Source of the DNA: G963669295 sp963669295
GTDB taxonomy: Bacteria; Bacteroidota; Bacteroidia; Flavobacteriales_D; CALLUQ01
Reading direction: 5' to 3'
Length of the DNA stretch: 64,000 nt
Assembly: GCA_963669295.1 (NCBI GenBank)
Contig: OY769938.1
Span: 2,852,001-2,916,000, forward strand
Shown: one piece after another, positions 26,981 to 35,624 of the stretch
Layout of the letters: each line of letters opens with the position of its first letter
Position numbering within the stretch: position 1 is the first letter of the stretch
Program-made: the position numbers and the translations under genes
The notes under the pieces: generated by a model
Told to the model about the DNA's origin: nothing
The model's input: the letters and a program-made list of their open reading frames with translations, nothing else
Database searches by the model: none

Positions 26981-28432
26981 ATGAAAAACACTTGTTTAGT
27001 AACACCAAATGCGTTCAAGCTCTTCGCAATTGTCGTGCTGTTTTTTTGTACCACTCAGTGCTGCCTGGCGTCGGGTTTAACCATGAGTAAGCCCATGCTT
27101 TATAATGAAAATGGCAAGGCCTTTGCTGTGTTCAATATAAGTTGGGAACATGCATGGAACAATGGTAAGAATCACGACGCGGTTTGGGTGTTCTTTAAAT
27201 CGATAGCCCCAGGGCATGGGTACGAACACATTAATGTGGCAAAAGAAGGCCATGAAGTGGTCACCGTTTTTTCTCCAGGATTGGAACTGGAAGTGAGCGT
27301 TCCCGAAGACGGGGTTGGATGCTATGTGTATCCTGGTTCAACCTATCGTGGCAATGTGCAGGCTACACTCCGCATTGCTTTTGCTCAGGGAAGTTTTAGA
27401 GATGTAGACCCACGTGGATGGGATTTTTCTGTTTACGGCACAGAAATGGTTCACATACCACAAGGTGGGTTCACAGTGGGTGCTCCTGACACAACAGCAC
27501 TTTTTTACGGTGCATTTTTTCAACCTGAAAATCAAGGAAAATACGGTGGTGCAATCAGCCTAAACAAAGAAACCCAGGTACTGAAGGTAGCCGAAAATGG
27601 AGAGTTGTATTACCGGGTGTCTTCACACAATTATGAAGGTGATCAAAAAGGAATTATTCCAGCTACATACCCAAAAGGAGTCAACTCTTTCTACATGATG
27701 AAGTACGAACCTACCGAAGGCGAATACGTGGCATTTCTGAATACTCTATCTCAAGTTCAATTGGAGCGCAGAACAATCATCAATGAACCCAATTACTACG
27801 AACAAGGAGGCTCAATAAAGCAGGTAGATGGGGAGTTTGTGAGCGAATTTCCAAACAAACCATGCCTGTTTTTGGGCTGGGATGATGGAATGGCCTATGC
27901 CGACTGGGCTGGCCTCAGGCCCATGACTGAATTTGAATTTACCAAGGCTGCACGTGGTCCCGATGAACCAACGGCAGGAGCATTTCCCTGGGGTTCCAAC
28001 AACAAGTCTAAAATTCAGCGGTTACCCAACTCAAGCCGCTGCCTGGTACAAGTAAACGAATGGGATGAGTCGAAAATGTCTGAAGAAAACAAAGCCTATT
28101 TTGGTGCTTCTTACTATTGGGTTTTCGATCTGGCAGGTAGCTTATGGGAGCGTGTGATTACCGTTGGTCATCCTGTAGGTAGATCTTTTGAAGGCATTCA
28201 TGGCGATGGAATACTTTCAGAAACTGGTATGACTACCATCGATAACTGGCCGCAAGGGATTGAGAACACCGGAGGAATCGGTTTCCGTGGTGGAGGGTTT
28301 TACGGATATGATCGTGAGTATCATGAGTATAACCCATACAGTCCGGTTACCTACAGGCGTTATGGTGGATGGCATGGGCCAGCGCGAAATAATGCATACG
28401 GTATGCGCTTTGTTCGAAGCGACAAGAAATGA
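26981..28432 (+). CDS. Secreted SUMF1-like (formylglycine-generating-enzyme fold) protein
   Basis: A 483-residue protein. The start MKNTCLVTPN gives a signal peptide ending near CCLASG. Residues about 35-160 form a strand-rich N-terminal domain (FNISWEHAWNNGKNHDAVWVFFK). The rest is a C-type-lectin-like SUMF1 domain: GTEMVHIPQGGFTVG, FYMMKYEPTEGEYVAFLN, AYADWAGLRPMTEFEFTKAARG, GSLWERVITVG and NAYGMRFVRSDKK. Family members include GldJ/GldK-type gliding and T9SS proteins and true sulfatase activators; the catalytic Cys pair of FGE is not evident, so a structural role is more likely. Confidence 0.82.
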   Translation: MKNTCLVTPNAFKLFAIVVLFFCTTQCCLASGLTMSKPMLYNENGKAFAVFNISWEHAWNNGKNHDAVWVFFKSIAPGHGYEHINVAKEGHEVVTVFSPGLELEVSVPEDGVGCYVYPGSTYRGNVQATLRIAFAQGSFRDVDPRGWDFSVYGTEMVHIPQGGFTVGAPDTTALFYGAFFQPENQGKYGGAISLNKETQVLKVAENGELYYRVSSHNYEGDQKGIIPATYPKGVNSFYMMKYEPTEGEYVAFLNTLSQVQLERRTIINEPNYYEQGGSIKQVDGEFVSEFPNKPCLFLGWDDGMAYADWAGLRPMTEFEFTKAARGPDEPTAGAFPWGSNNKSKIQRLPNSSRCLVQVNEWDESKMSEENKAYFGASYYWVFDLAGSLWERVITVGHPVGRSFEGIHGDGILSETGMTTIDNWPQGIENTGGIGFRGGGFYGYDREYHEYNPYSPVTYRRYGGWHGPARNNAYGMRFVRSDKK

Positions 28433-28638
28433 GTTGAACAGATGACTCGCTGAACTGGTCCGCCCATCTATGGTGCAGTGCTTTTACTTATTAGTACATT
28501 GGTTGGGTGAAATATTGAACTTTTTGGTGGGGGATGTGGAACTTACATTAATGCTCAATCAAACTATTACATAGACAGTAACACAATTTCATTTTAATAA
28601 TACCTATTTTACTTTAAATAGTTAAAAAAAAGAAAGAG

Positions 28639-28983
28639 ATGGATGCAGCTATGAAGTACGAAGAATTGCTATGTCAATTGTTCAAATGCAGTCAGGATGA
28701 AGATCCCCTTAAATATGCAAGTGCAACAGTTTATGATTCAAGTATTATGGAAATTGAGGATGGAAAGGGGTTCGAATTGAGGGCAGGTCTTTTTTCCGCC
28801 CTAAGAAAATTTCAACTAACACATGTTGAAGGTAAGCATGATAATATAGCTGATTTTGTATCCTTTTGGGAGGAAATTGATTATTGGATAGAACTTTGTT
28901 TCACAACTAAAAAACAAGAAGATATTAATAGAATTGTAAGCGTTCTTGACAACTTACTTTTTGAAATTAATCGAAAGCAATAG
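28639..28983 (+). CDS. Hypothetical protein, 114 aa
   Basis: I do not recognise this protein. It is acidic, soluble and mostly helical, with Trp-rich FVSFWEEIDYWIELCF near residue 75. It lies alone between the two edges of the older element remnant and is probably its surviving cargo. It starts after an A-rich leader AAAAAAAGAAAGAG that may serve ribosome loading. Confidence 0.5.
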   Translation: MDAAMKYEELLCQLFKCSQDEDPLKYASATVYDSSIMEIEDGKGFELRAGLFSALRKFQLTHVEGKHDNIADFVSFWEEIDYWIELCFTTKKQEDINRIVSVLDNLLFEINRKQ

Positions 28984-29002
28984 AGTATTTACTATTCTTG
29001 TA

Positions 29003-29250
29003 TTTTGAAGAAAATAAAAATGGAATAAACCAAAAATTTAATGGTTTGCCCTATTGCGTACTCGGGGCGGGAATTTCCTCCTTTTAGTCGGAGAGTCCCG
29101 CAACGTCATTGTCAAAGAAAAATGCCAAATCCACTGCATGTCTTTGATTTTTTGTTTGCCCATCTTCTCTTTTGAGCAAGCTCAATCGAAGCTGCCCAAA
29201 TAAAAAAAGCCTGAACATACGTTCAGGCTTTTTTCTTATCGGTACTCGGG
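29003..29250 (+). repeat. Left copy of the 248-bp direct repeat
   Basis: Aligned without gaps to the right copy 9259 bases away. From 29058 to 29250 the two copies look identical; differences are confined to the first 55 bases. It contains the final 27 codons of a serine recombinase (ending LGAGISSF, stop), GTACTCGGGGCGGGAATTTC, a GCCTGAAC/GTTCAGGC terminator, and ends at the tRNA-derived GTACTCGGG. Confidence 0.92.
29202..29234. terminator. Terminator inside the left repeat
   Basis: GCCTGAAC, loop ATAC, GTTCAGGC with A-run before and T-run after; a duplicate of the terminator downstream of tRNA-Leu. Confidence 0.85.
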
Positions 29251-29427
29251 ATGGGTGAAATATCGAACTTTTTGAGGAGAGATATTGGTCTTTTATTATC
29301 ACTTGCCCAAAGTACTTTTAGTCCTTCCCTATGAATTAAAACTCTATCGGTATTTTATAAAGAAAACGGAATAACGGTTTGGCTAAACTGCGTTTTAAAA
29401 CAACTTGGATTTTGTTGTAGCACATTT

Positions 29428-30099
29428 TCAATGTTGGAAAAGACCATTAATTACTGGATTGCTCTTATTCGAACGATCATTTATGACTCCGTCCATCATT
29501 ATTGGGTATGAGCATTCATCTAGAAGTGCCTGACTTGTTCTTGTTACGTTCTGTTTCCCTTGATAAGAGTATTTGAAATCCCACCCTAATACCATAACTC
29601 TTGTTCCAAGTCCATTAAGTTTCCGAATTAGTGGCACATAATCTGTGTCCCCAGCAACCAAAGCAAGAACATCAAATTTCTTTAATACCGCAAGCTCAAA
29701 AGCTTCGAGCGCAAGCCAAACATCTATTCCCTTTTCCTGAGCCTTTCCTGATCTATGGTCATATTGTAATGGGTATACATGTTGCACTATTCCATTATAC
29801 ATGAATAAATCATTCCGTATTCTCTCACTTGTCATCTGTTTCAGCCTTTGGGCATCATCAGGTGTTGATTGCTCCATTTGCTGTGTACTAAATCTACCCC
29901 TAAACCAGTGAGCCTCCACAATCTGGCAGTATCTTTTATCTATTTGTTCTTGCTTAGAAACCTCTTCTCTGATATACTCCGATAAACCACCAAATTGAAT
30001 GTAATTTTTTCGATCATGATGAAACTTATAGTAGTTGGATACTATCATGAAGAAATTACCATCAATAAAAGTGGCTATTTTGGTCATTTTGTTATTCAT
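29428..30099 (-). CDS. NYN domain (PIN-like) protein
   Basis: A 223-residue protein of the NYN/LabA group with the acidic residues of a metal-dependent nuclease site: FIDGNF (Asp13), KGIDVWLALEAFE and LVAGDTDYVPLIRKL. An RNA-cutting role is plausible. The N-terminal start MNNKMTKIATFIDGN is natural. It is alone on the minus strand at the left end of the island with its own promoter, which suits a defence or element-maintenance role, but neither is shown. Confidence 0.85.
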   Translation of the reverse strand: MNNKMTKIATFIDGNFFMIVSNYYKFHHDRKNYIQFGGLSEYIREEVSKQEQIDKRYCQIVEAHWFRGRFSTQQMEQSTPDDAQRLKQMTSERIRNDLFMYNGIVQHVYPLQYDHRSGKAQEKGIDVWLALEAFELAVLKKFDVLALVAGDTDYVPLIRKLNGLGTRVMVLGWDFKYSYQGKQNVTRTSQALLDECSYPIMMDGVINDRSNKSNPVINGLFQH

Positions 30100-30139
30100 A
30101 ATGCAGTTTTTATGTGCTACAACGTCTGTATAACTTTAA

Positions 30140-30171
30140 CAAAGTTAATGTTACTTATACCGTTATGCCAA
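30140..30171 (-). promoter_or_regulatory. Promoter of the NYN gene
   Basis: On the minus strand TTG (30171-30169), 21 bases, then TAACTTTG (30147-30140), about 40 bases before the start. The box is part of an inverted repeat TAACTTT-AAC-AAAGTTA (30131-30147), a possible operator. Confidence 0.65.
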
Positions 30172-30292
30172 TGTACACAAAATCTTCAATTGAGTATACA
30201 CTTACATTCGTTATAAGTGGTGTGATTTAAAAATAGCTTTGGGAAAAGCCAATCCACCTGGCCTTTTATGAGTTGGAAAGTGAAGGAAGAAT

Positions 30293-30338
30293 AAAAAACA
30301 GCGTGAGATTCCTCGCACTCGCGACTCACACTGTTTTT
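30293..30338 (+). terminator. Hairpin with T-run
   Basis: AAAAACAG-C-GTGAG and CTCAC-A-CTGTTTTT pair with one internal mismatch and a 17-base loop. As at 24.6 and 38.5 kb, the T-run is followed at once by GTACTCGGGGC. Confidence 0.65.
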
Positions 30339-30358
30339 GTACTCGGGGCGGGAATTTC
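30339..30358 (+). repeat. tRNA-Leu 3'-end-derived repeat, internal copy
   Basis: GTACTCGGGGCGGGAATTTC, identical over 20 bases to the copies at 29058 and 38317. The first 14 bases also match the tRNA-Leu 3' end. It may be a decayed attachment site separating the NYN segment from the TDO segment. Confidence 0.8.
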
Positions 30359-30627
30359 TGAGAGGACTCCTTCAAAAAAACAGTAATTATACGGATTTAT
30401 TAAAAATAACGATTACCTTTACAATACTCAAGTCGTTAATTGTTTCATCGTTACAAAATAGTCTGCTATTTTAAAAGATGAGCATTTGTACAAAACGAAG
30501 ATTTGTTCAGGTATGAATCGCTTGATAACTAGGAACAATTTTAATACTTAGGATGGATTTGAAGATAATTAAAATAAAGCTTTATGTATAGATGTCATAT
30601 GTTGACTATTAGAGAAAGACAAAAGGC
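30359..30627. other. AT-rich leader before the TDO operon
   Basis: I find no gene, no Trp-codon leader peptide, no T-box-like structure and no exact TAnnTTTG box here. TACCTTTA (30414-30421) and TGGATTTG (about 30554) each miss the box by one base. The operon promoter is therefore unassigned. Confidence 0.5.
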
Positions 30628-31563
30628 ATGGAAGAAAATTTCATAGAAAAGGCAACAAACCAATTACTTGAAAAAAGATTTTCAGGCAATAAAAATAAAA
30701 TGCTGCAAGCATTACAAGGGCTAGAAGTATACTCAGGAGTAAAATATTGGGAGTATATTAACGTCGATGCTTTGATTGGATTACAACATCCAAAAACAAG
30801 CTTACCTGATGAAATGACGTTTATAGTTTATCACCAAATCTGTGAGCTATACTTCAAACTAATTATTCACGAAATTTCCTTGATTCAAAAGTCATATATA
30901 GAATACAATGCTATTGTTCAACAAGAGTGGGTTAAAAGAATAAAGAGAATATCAAGGTATTATGAATTGTTATCAAATTCTTTTAAAGAAGTTTTGTCAG
31001 TTAGCAATTTGGATACAGAGGAGTTTTTTCAGTTTAGAATGATACTTGTCCCAGCAAGTGGGTTTCAAACAGTTCAGTTTAGAAAAATTGAGTTGATGTT
31101 AACCTCTCTTGATAATTTGACATTTGGTAATCAACTCATGGGAAAATTAGGTATAACTTTAACGACTACCGAGCTGAAATCGGCTTATGAAAGAGTGTAT
31201 TGGAAACTAGGTGCAAGAGATAAAGATACTAAGGAAAAAACCCAACTTTTAACTGATTTTGAAGAAAAATACGACTATGAATTAATCAACTTGTCCAAAT
31301 CTCAAAAAGAGATAAATCTAAATTCAATTGTTTCGAGAGTTGGTGGGATTAATGACAAATTAAGACAATTATTGTTGCAGTTAAATCAAGATATTGTTGC
31401 ATGGAAAAAAACGCATTATGAAGTTCTTGCCCCTCATTTTGAAGATTTTAAGTCTCTAAATCAGAAATACAATTGGCAAGTAGATGAATCAAAAGGAACG
31501 GGAGGTACTAATTTTCATAAATTTTTGAAAGCTTCTCAAGAAATCAGTTATTTTAAGTTATAA
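30628..31563 (+). CDS. Tryptophan 2,3-dioxygenase family protein
   Basis: A 311-residue heme dioxygenase that would open the indole ring of tryptophan to N-formylkynurenine. Family residues are in place: His69 in DEMTFIVYHQ, Arg137 with FRMIL, PASGFQTVQFR (142-152), the probable heme-ligating His263 in WKKTHYEVL, and GTGG at 290-293 in the C-terminal loop. Length is normal for bacterial TDO. It is the first gene of a four-gene unit with TrpRS 10 bases downstream. The divergence in the C-terminal NFHKFLKASQ leaves room for a related oxygenase activity. Confidence 0.9.
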   Translation: MEENFIEKATNQLLEKRFSGNKNKMLQALQGLEVYSGVKYWEYINVDALIGLQHPKTSLPDEMTFIVYHQICELYFKLIIHEISLIQKSYIEYNAIVQQEWVKRIKRISRYYELLSNSFKEVLSVSNLDTEEFFQFRMILVPASGFQTVQFRKIELMLTSLDNLTFGNQLMGKLGITLTTTELKSAYERVYWKLGARDKDTKEKTQLLTDFEEKYDYELINLSKSQKEINLNSIVSRVGGINDKLRQLLLQLNQDIVAWKKTHYEVLAPHFEDFKSLNQKYNWQVDESKGTGGTNFHKFLKASQEISYFKL

Positions 31564-31573
31564 ACACTTACAA

Positions 31574-32581
31574 ATGAAAAAAAGGGTACTATCTTGTATA
31601 CAACCTACAGGTGAGATGCATCTTGGTAACTATTTTGGTGCCATAAAAAATTGGGTGAAACTTCAAGAAGATTATGATTGCATATACGGTGTGGTTGACT
31701 TGCACTCAATGACTATGCCTTACAAAGCTAAGGAGCTAAAAAGCAACACGTTGCAAATGGCAATTGAGCTGCTTGCTTGTGGAATTGACCCAGAAAAATC
31801 AACTTTGTTTATCCAATCTTTAGTACCTCAACATACTGAGCTTAATTGGGTGCTAAATTGTGTTACCTCTTATGGAGAGCTTTCCCGAATGACACAATTT
31901 AAAGACAAGTCAAGTCAGTTAGAAGATGTCACAGGAACTGGTTTTGTTTCAGCAGGGCTTTTTAATTATCCTGTGCTTCAGGCTGCTGATATATTGATTT
32001 ACCGAGCGGAATTAGTTCCAGTTGGCAAAGACCAGGAACAACATTTAGAGTTGTCAAGGAACATTGCCGCAAGGTTTAACAATCAATTTGGAGAGTATTT
32101 CCCTGAACCACAACCACTTTTTACTGAGATTCCGAAATTACTAAGTTTAGCAGATCCTACTAAGAAAATGAGTAAAAGCCTTGGAGATAAGCACTATATA
32201 GGATTGTTTGAAGATGAGGTGAATATAAGGAAAAAGGTAAATAAAGCGGTTACGGATTCCGGCAATGAGGGAGAAGGCGAAATGAGTGCTGGAGTTCAAA
32301 ACCTCTTTAATCTTCTTAAAGCAGCAGAGAATTTTTCTGATTACGATTCTTTAATGAGTGATTATGATAAAGGTTCTTTACAATATGGTAGATTAAAAGC
32401 TGTTGTTGGAGATACGTTAGTAAACCTAACGAATCAATTTAAAGATAGAAAAGCAGAGCTTGAAAAAGATACAGGCTCCGTTAACAAGATTCTTCAAGAA
32501 TTATCCGAACGAGCAAGGGAAATTGCAAGTGAAACTATTATAGAAGTTCGCAGATTGGCTGGACTACCATTAATAAAGTAG
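31574..32581 (+). CDS. trpS: Tryptophanyl-tRNA synthetase
   Basis: A 335-residue class I synthetase that charges tRNA-Trp. The HIGH-like motif reads PTGEMHLGNYFGA (residues 11-23), and the KMSKS loop is exact in DPTKKMSKSLGD near residue 195. The C-terminus EVRRLAGLP is standard. Nothing suggests loss of activity. Its presence between TDO and a deacylase inside a mobile island is odd for a housekeeping gene; a second copy giving resistance to a tryptophan analogue, or supplying Trp-tRNA to a pathway, is more likely. Whether a core trpS exists elsewhere cannot be seen here. Confidence 0.95.
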   Translation: MKKRVLSCIQPTGEMHLGNYFGAIKNWVKLQEDYDCIYGVVDLHSMTMPYKAKELKSNTLQMAIELLACGIDPEKSTLFIQSLVPQHTELNWVLNCVTSYGELSRMTQFKDKSSQLEDVTGTGFVSAGLFNYPVLQAADILIYRAELVPVGKDQEQHLELSRNIAARFNNQFGEYFPEPQPLFTEIPKLLSLADPTKKMSKSLGDKHYIGLFEDEVNIRKKVNKAVTDSGNEGEGEMSAGVQNLFNLLKAAENFSDYDSLMSDYDKGSLQYGRLKAVVGDTLVNLTNQFKDRKAELEKDTGSVNKILQELSERAREIASETIIEVRRLAGLPLIK

Positions 32582-32582
32582 T

Positions 32583-33542
32583 ATGATTGGAAATGAAATA
32601 ATTGAGGCATACAATAAGCTATCTTCTTCTGAATACTTAGGTGTTAAAGGGGTACATTGTTTTGGACAAAAAGACAAAGGTAGGACGGTTGGAATTGGAA
32701 TAATGACTCATGGGAATGAGCCAACTGGTTTAGCTGCTTACAAATATTTTTTAGACAATGATATCATTCCTGAGTCCGGAAGAGTAATTTTTATTCTTAA
32801 CAATTTAAAGGCAGCAGAAAAGTACTTCAATAGTATTAATTCTTCGATCGAAAAAAAACGAAGTTTTAGGTGGGTTGATATTAATATGAACCGCTTGCCT
32901 ATCGATTGTTTAGAAATAGAAGCTAATCAATATGAAATTGAGCGTATTAAAGAGTTAGTACCAGTATATGAAACCCTTGACTATGGTATTGATATCCATA
33001 GTGCCGAAAGTGACCCTAAAGGAACAATAATAAATATAAGCGATGATTTAGAACATGGATTGTTTAAAGGCTTTCCTAAAGAAATGATTGATGTTATTGC
33101 AAATATGGTTAATGTGCAAAAAGGAATTCCTGCCTGTTGGCTTTTTGGGGGGAAAGAGAGGGAAATTCCAATACTAGGGATAGAGTCTGGCACACATGAA
33201 GATGTTGAATCTTTTGAAACAAGTATAAAATGTGTTATTGAGTTTTGTAAAAATTGTGGCGTTTTAAAACGAGAATCAATAGTGTCTCCAAGGAAGTTTA
33301 ATGTTTATAAAGTTTTAACTTCAGTTTTTTACCCCAAGAAGGACTATTTCATTCCAAAGAAGTTTTTGGCATTTGAAGAATTAACCAGAAATCAAGTGCT
33401 TGGTGTAAATATGCATAGTGATCCGGTATTATGCCCATTTGACTGCTTAACATTATTTGGGCGGAAAAAACTACAACAACCGAAAGATATATCTGATGAA
33501 GTATTTTTTCTTGTTGATTTTCCCAAAACCCTTGAAATATGA
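32583..33542 (+). CDS. AstE/AspA-type zinc deacylase
   Basis: A 319-residue M14-family protein of the succinylglutamate desuccinylase/aspartoacylase type. Zinc ligands are visible as His43 and Glu46 in MTHGNEPTG and His139 in GIDIHSAESD; NMNR carries the substrate-carboxylate Arg, and GIESGTHED near 200 has the catalytic Glu. Such enzymes remove an acyl group from an N-acyl amino acid. In this setting N-formylkynurenine or an acylated tryptophan derivative is a possible substrate (inference). Start is one base after the trpS stop; the stop overlaps the next start (ATGA). Confidence 0.85.
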   Translation: MIGNEIIEAYNKLSSSEYLGVKGVHCFGQKDKGRTVGIGIMTHGNEPTGLAAYKYFLDNDIIPESGRVIFILNNLKAAEKYFNSINSSIEKKRSFRWVDINMNRLPIDCLEIEANQYEIERIKELVPVYETLDYGIDIHSAESDPKGTIINISDDLEHGLFKGFPKEMIDVIANMVNVQKGIPACWLFGGKEREIPILGIESGTHEDVESFETSIKCVIEFCKNCGVLKRESIVSPRKFNVYKVLTSVFYPKKDYFIPKKFLAFEELTRNQVLGVNMHSDPVLCPFDCLTLFGRKKLQQPKDISDEVFFLVDFPKTLEI

Positions 33543-34498
33543 TGAGGTACATCTGCCTAGATAAGCTTGAAGCTAAAAAGGCAATTATTGAGGATTCCGA
33601 GAACTTCTTTTTTAACCACTTAACAATCTGCGATATAGAGTTGCGAATGAAAGAAAGCTTGGGCTATCTTTCTCTTAATGAGGTAAAAGAAAAATACAGG
33701 CAATTCATACAAACGGCCGTTGTGGAAGCAGATCAATATCAAAAAGGACTTATTGAAAAAGCTTTTACGGAAATAAATGAGATGTTAAGGTTGAGGCATA
33801 TAACCTTTAAACCTGAGCAAATTCGACTAGTCATAACCAATGGTAATGAAGAATTTGGAAAAGGATATACCCGGAATAACACAATTTTTACTCCGATAAG
33901 CTATTTTGAAAGAGAGTACTTCCAATTGTTAGCGTATTTTTCTCACGAGATCTTTCATATATACTCACGCTATAATCCCCTAACTCGCCTTGCGTTATAT
34001 AAGTTAATAGGGTTTTGGCATATTCCTGACATAGCTGTATCTAATGAACTAGCAGAAAGAAAAATAAACAATCCTGATGCAACTGACTATAGATATGCAA
34101 TCAGGATTGATGATAAAATATATGTTCCTTATGTATCTGTTGACAATTACAGCTTTCCATTAGAGAAGGATAGTTTTAAATACATTAATGCAAAGTACCA
34201 TATTCTCAAATCTAACAAACTTAACAATGTTGACTTTGACATCATAGAATCAATCACTGGAGTCTATGAGCTTAACGTTGAGAAAGAAGTTTTTAATGAG
34301 TATAAACACAGGCTTTATGATCATATAAGCTTCAATACGGGATATATTATTCATCCAGAGGAGATTATTGCGGATAACTTTTCCCTTCTCTTGCTTTCAA
34401 GCAAGTATGAATTTGTTTACAAACATATAACCAAACAGGGAAAAAAACTTCAACAAGAGATAAATGAAAAATTATCGCACGATAAAAACGAAAACTAA
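33539..34498 (+). CDS. Hypothetical protein with HExxH motif
   Basis: A 319-residue protein I cannot place in a family. It carries HEIFH (His136-Glu137-His140) in LLAYFSHEIFHIYSRYN, with NELAER about 35 residues later as a possible third-ligand helix, which is the layout of a zinc peptidase. No signal peptide or membrane segment, so it would act in the cytoplasm. Start overlaps the stop of the deacylase, so the two are translationally coupled. Confidence 0.65.
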   Translation: MMRYICLDKLEAKKAIIEDSENFFFNHLTICDIELRMKESLGYLSLNEVKEKYRQFIQTAVVEADQYQKGLIEKAFTEINEMLRLRHITFKPEQIRLVITNGNEEFGKGYTRNNTIFTPISYFEREYFQLLAYFSHEIFHIYSRYNPLTRLALYKLIGFWHIPDIAVSNELAERKINNPDATDYRYAIRIDDKIYVPYVSVDNYSFPLEKDSFKYINAKYHILKSNKLNNVDFDIIESITGVYELNVEKEVFNEYKHRLYDHISFNTGYIIHPEEIIADNFSLLLLSSKYEFVYKHITKQGKKLQQEINEKLSHDKNEN

Positions 34499-34563
34499 TA
34501 AAAGAGATGATGTATTAGGATTTCGTTATCCTTACACCACAAAAGATTTACTACCTTAGCCCC

Positions 34564-35184
34564 ATGAACGTCCGCCTGACAGAAGACCAAAAAATACACA
34601 TCCTTAACTCGGATGATCTGTATCCCATCATGCGGGAAATCCTGTTGCGTGAGAACAAGATCGGGCGGGAGAAAGAACACATGTGGACAGTCTCACTAAG
34701 TTCCGCCAACCAAATCATTAACATTGAGCTTTCTGCATTGGGTTCTGTAAAACAGGTGAATGTAGAACCAATGGACATTTTCCGGCTAGCCCTGATTAAA
34801 GGAGCAGCACAGGTTATTTTGGTACACAACCACCCTTCCGGCAATACCAAACCTTCCGAAGCCGATTTAGACATTACTGATCGCATGTTTCAGGTGGGAC
34901 AATTGGTTGGAGTTACGGTGTTAGACCACCTCATCATTACTGAAAATGACTTTTTAAGTTTCGCTGGTGCAGGATTGATGGACAAGGTGGCACTCAGCAA
35001 AAAGTTTCAGGTGCATGACGATGCTGCGGTGAGAGCTATTCAAACGGAATTGAAACACGAGCAATGGAAGGCCGAAAAGAAAAAGACCCGCGAACAGGCC
35101 AAACAAATGAAAGCCGATGGCCTTTCCGATGAACTTATCGCCAAATACACCGGCCTCACCCCTTCTCAAATCAAAAAGTTGTAG
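34564..35184 (+). CDS. RadC family JAMM protein
   Basis: A 206-residue protein with the RadC JAMM motif VHNHPSGNTKPSEADLD. RadC proteins of this kind are standard passengers of Bacteroidota mobile elements. The C-terminal 45 residues form a charged helical extension ending in DELIAKYTGLTPSQIKKL, a HTH-like tail also seen in PD-(D/E)XK and Rpn proteins. The name refers to DNA repair, but a repair role is not well supported for the family. Confidence 0.9.
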   Translation: MNVRLTEDQKIHILNSDDLYPIMREILLRENKIGREKEHMWTVSLSSANQIINIELSALGSVKQVNVEPMDIFRLALIKGAAQVILVHNHPSGNTKPSEADLDITDRMFQVGQLVGVTVLDHLIITENDFLSFAGAGLMDKVALSKKFQVHDDAAVRAIQTELKHEQWKAEKKKTREQAKQMKADGLSDELIAKYTGLTPSQIKKL

Positions 35185-35302
35185 TTGCTTTAATTCGGGC
35201 TTGCTACAATACCCATCTTCTTTTCCACGTTGCTTTCCTGTAAAGCATTGGTTATGTCTCATTCCTTTCAACGCCATGCTTTGAACCAATAAAACCTGCC
35301 CC

Positions 35303-35587
35303 ATGAGAAAAGATGAAATCATTACTGTTGCCCATTTGGAACAATTCAAGCAAGAACTGCTGGATAGTCTTCGGGAAATGTTACAGGTAAAAGAACTGCC
35401 TGCGTTTCTTACCCCAAAAGAATTCGCCGAAGAAACAGGCCTGAAATATTCCACAGTAGTCTATTACTGCTCCATTGGAAAACTGGCTGCTACCCAATCT
35501 ACGAAAGGTGGAAAGCTACTTATTCCAGGTTCGGAGTTGGTACGCCTCAAAGAAGAAGCCCTGAACAACATGGAACGCTATCCATAA
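35303..35587 (+). CDS. HTH_17 / excisionase-like DNA-binding protein
   Basis: A 94-residue protein: a helical N-terminus (LEQFKQELLDSLREML) followed by a MerR-type winged helix, LTPKEFAEETGLKYSTVVYYCSIGKLAATQ and KLLIPGSELVRLKEEAL. This is the usual fold of excisionases and element regulators. It lies just before the phased repeat region, which is its most obvious candidate target. Confidence 0.85.
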   Translation: MRKDEIITVAHLEQFKQELLDSLREMLQVKELPAFLTPKEFAEETGLKYSTVVYYCSIGKLAATQSTKGGKLLIPGSELVRLKEEALNNMERYP

Positions 35588-35601
35588 TCACACAAGAGAT
35601 G

Positions 35602-35624
35602 CCCTGTTTATGGCTTAAACAGGG
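35602..35624 (+). terminator. 8-bp hairpin after the HTH gene
   Basis: CCCTGTTT, loop ATGGCTT, AAACAGGG: a perfect stem 14 bases after the stop, without a clear T-run. The right arm leads into the phased array. Confidence 0.5.

Larger units (their letters stand above)
28494..29250 (+). mobile_element. Remnant of an older integrative element
   Basis: The left edge (28494-28526) matches the left edge of the main island (29242-29274) at 28 of 33 positions, with GGGTGAAATAT and GAACTTTTTG conserved. The right edge is the 248-bp repeat, which includes the last 27 codons of a serine recombinase in frame. The interior has shrunk to one small gene. This reads as an element of the same family, mostly deleted. 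Confidence 0.65.

Noticed and set aside
29084..29302. Minus-strand frame over the left repeat, shared with 38343-38543
   Set aside because: It runs through a tRNA end and a terminator; a known sort of spurious call beside tRNA genes.
30359..30627. trp leader peptide, T-box or attenuator ahead of the TDO operon
   Set aside because: No run of Trp codons, no T-box motif and no paired hairpins were found.
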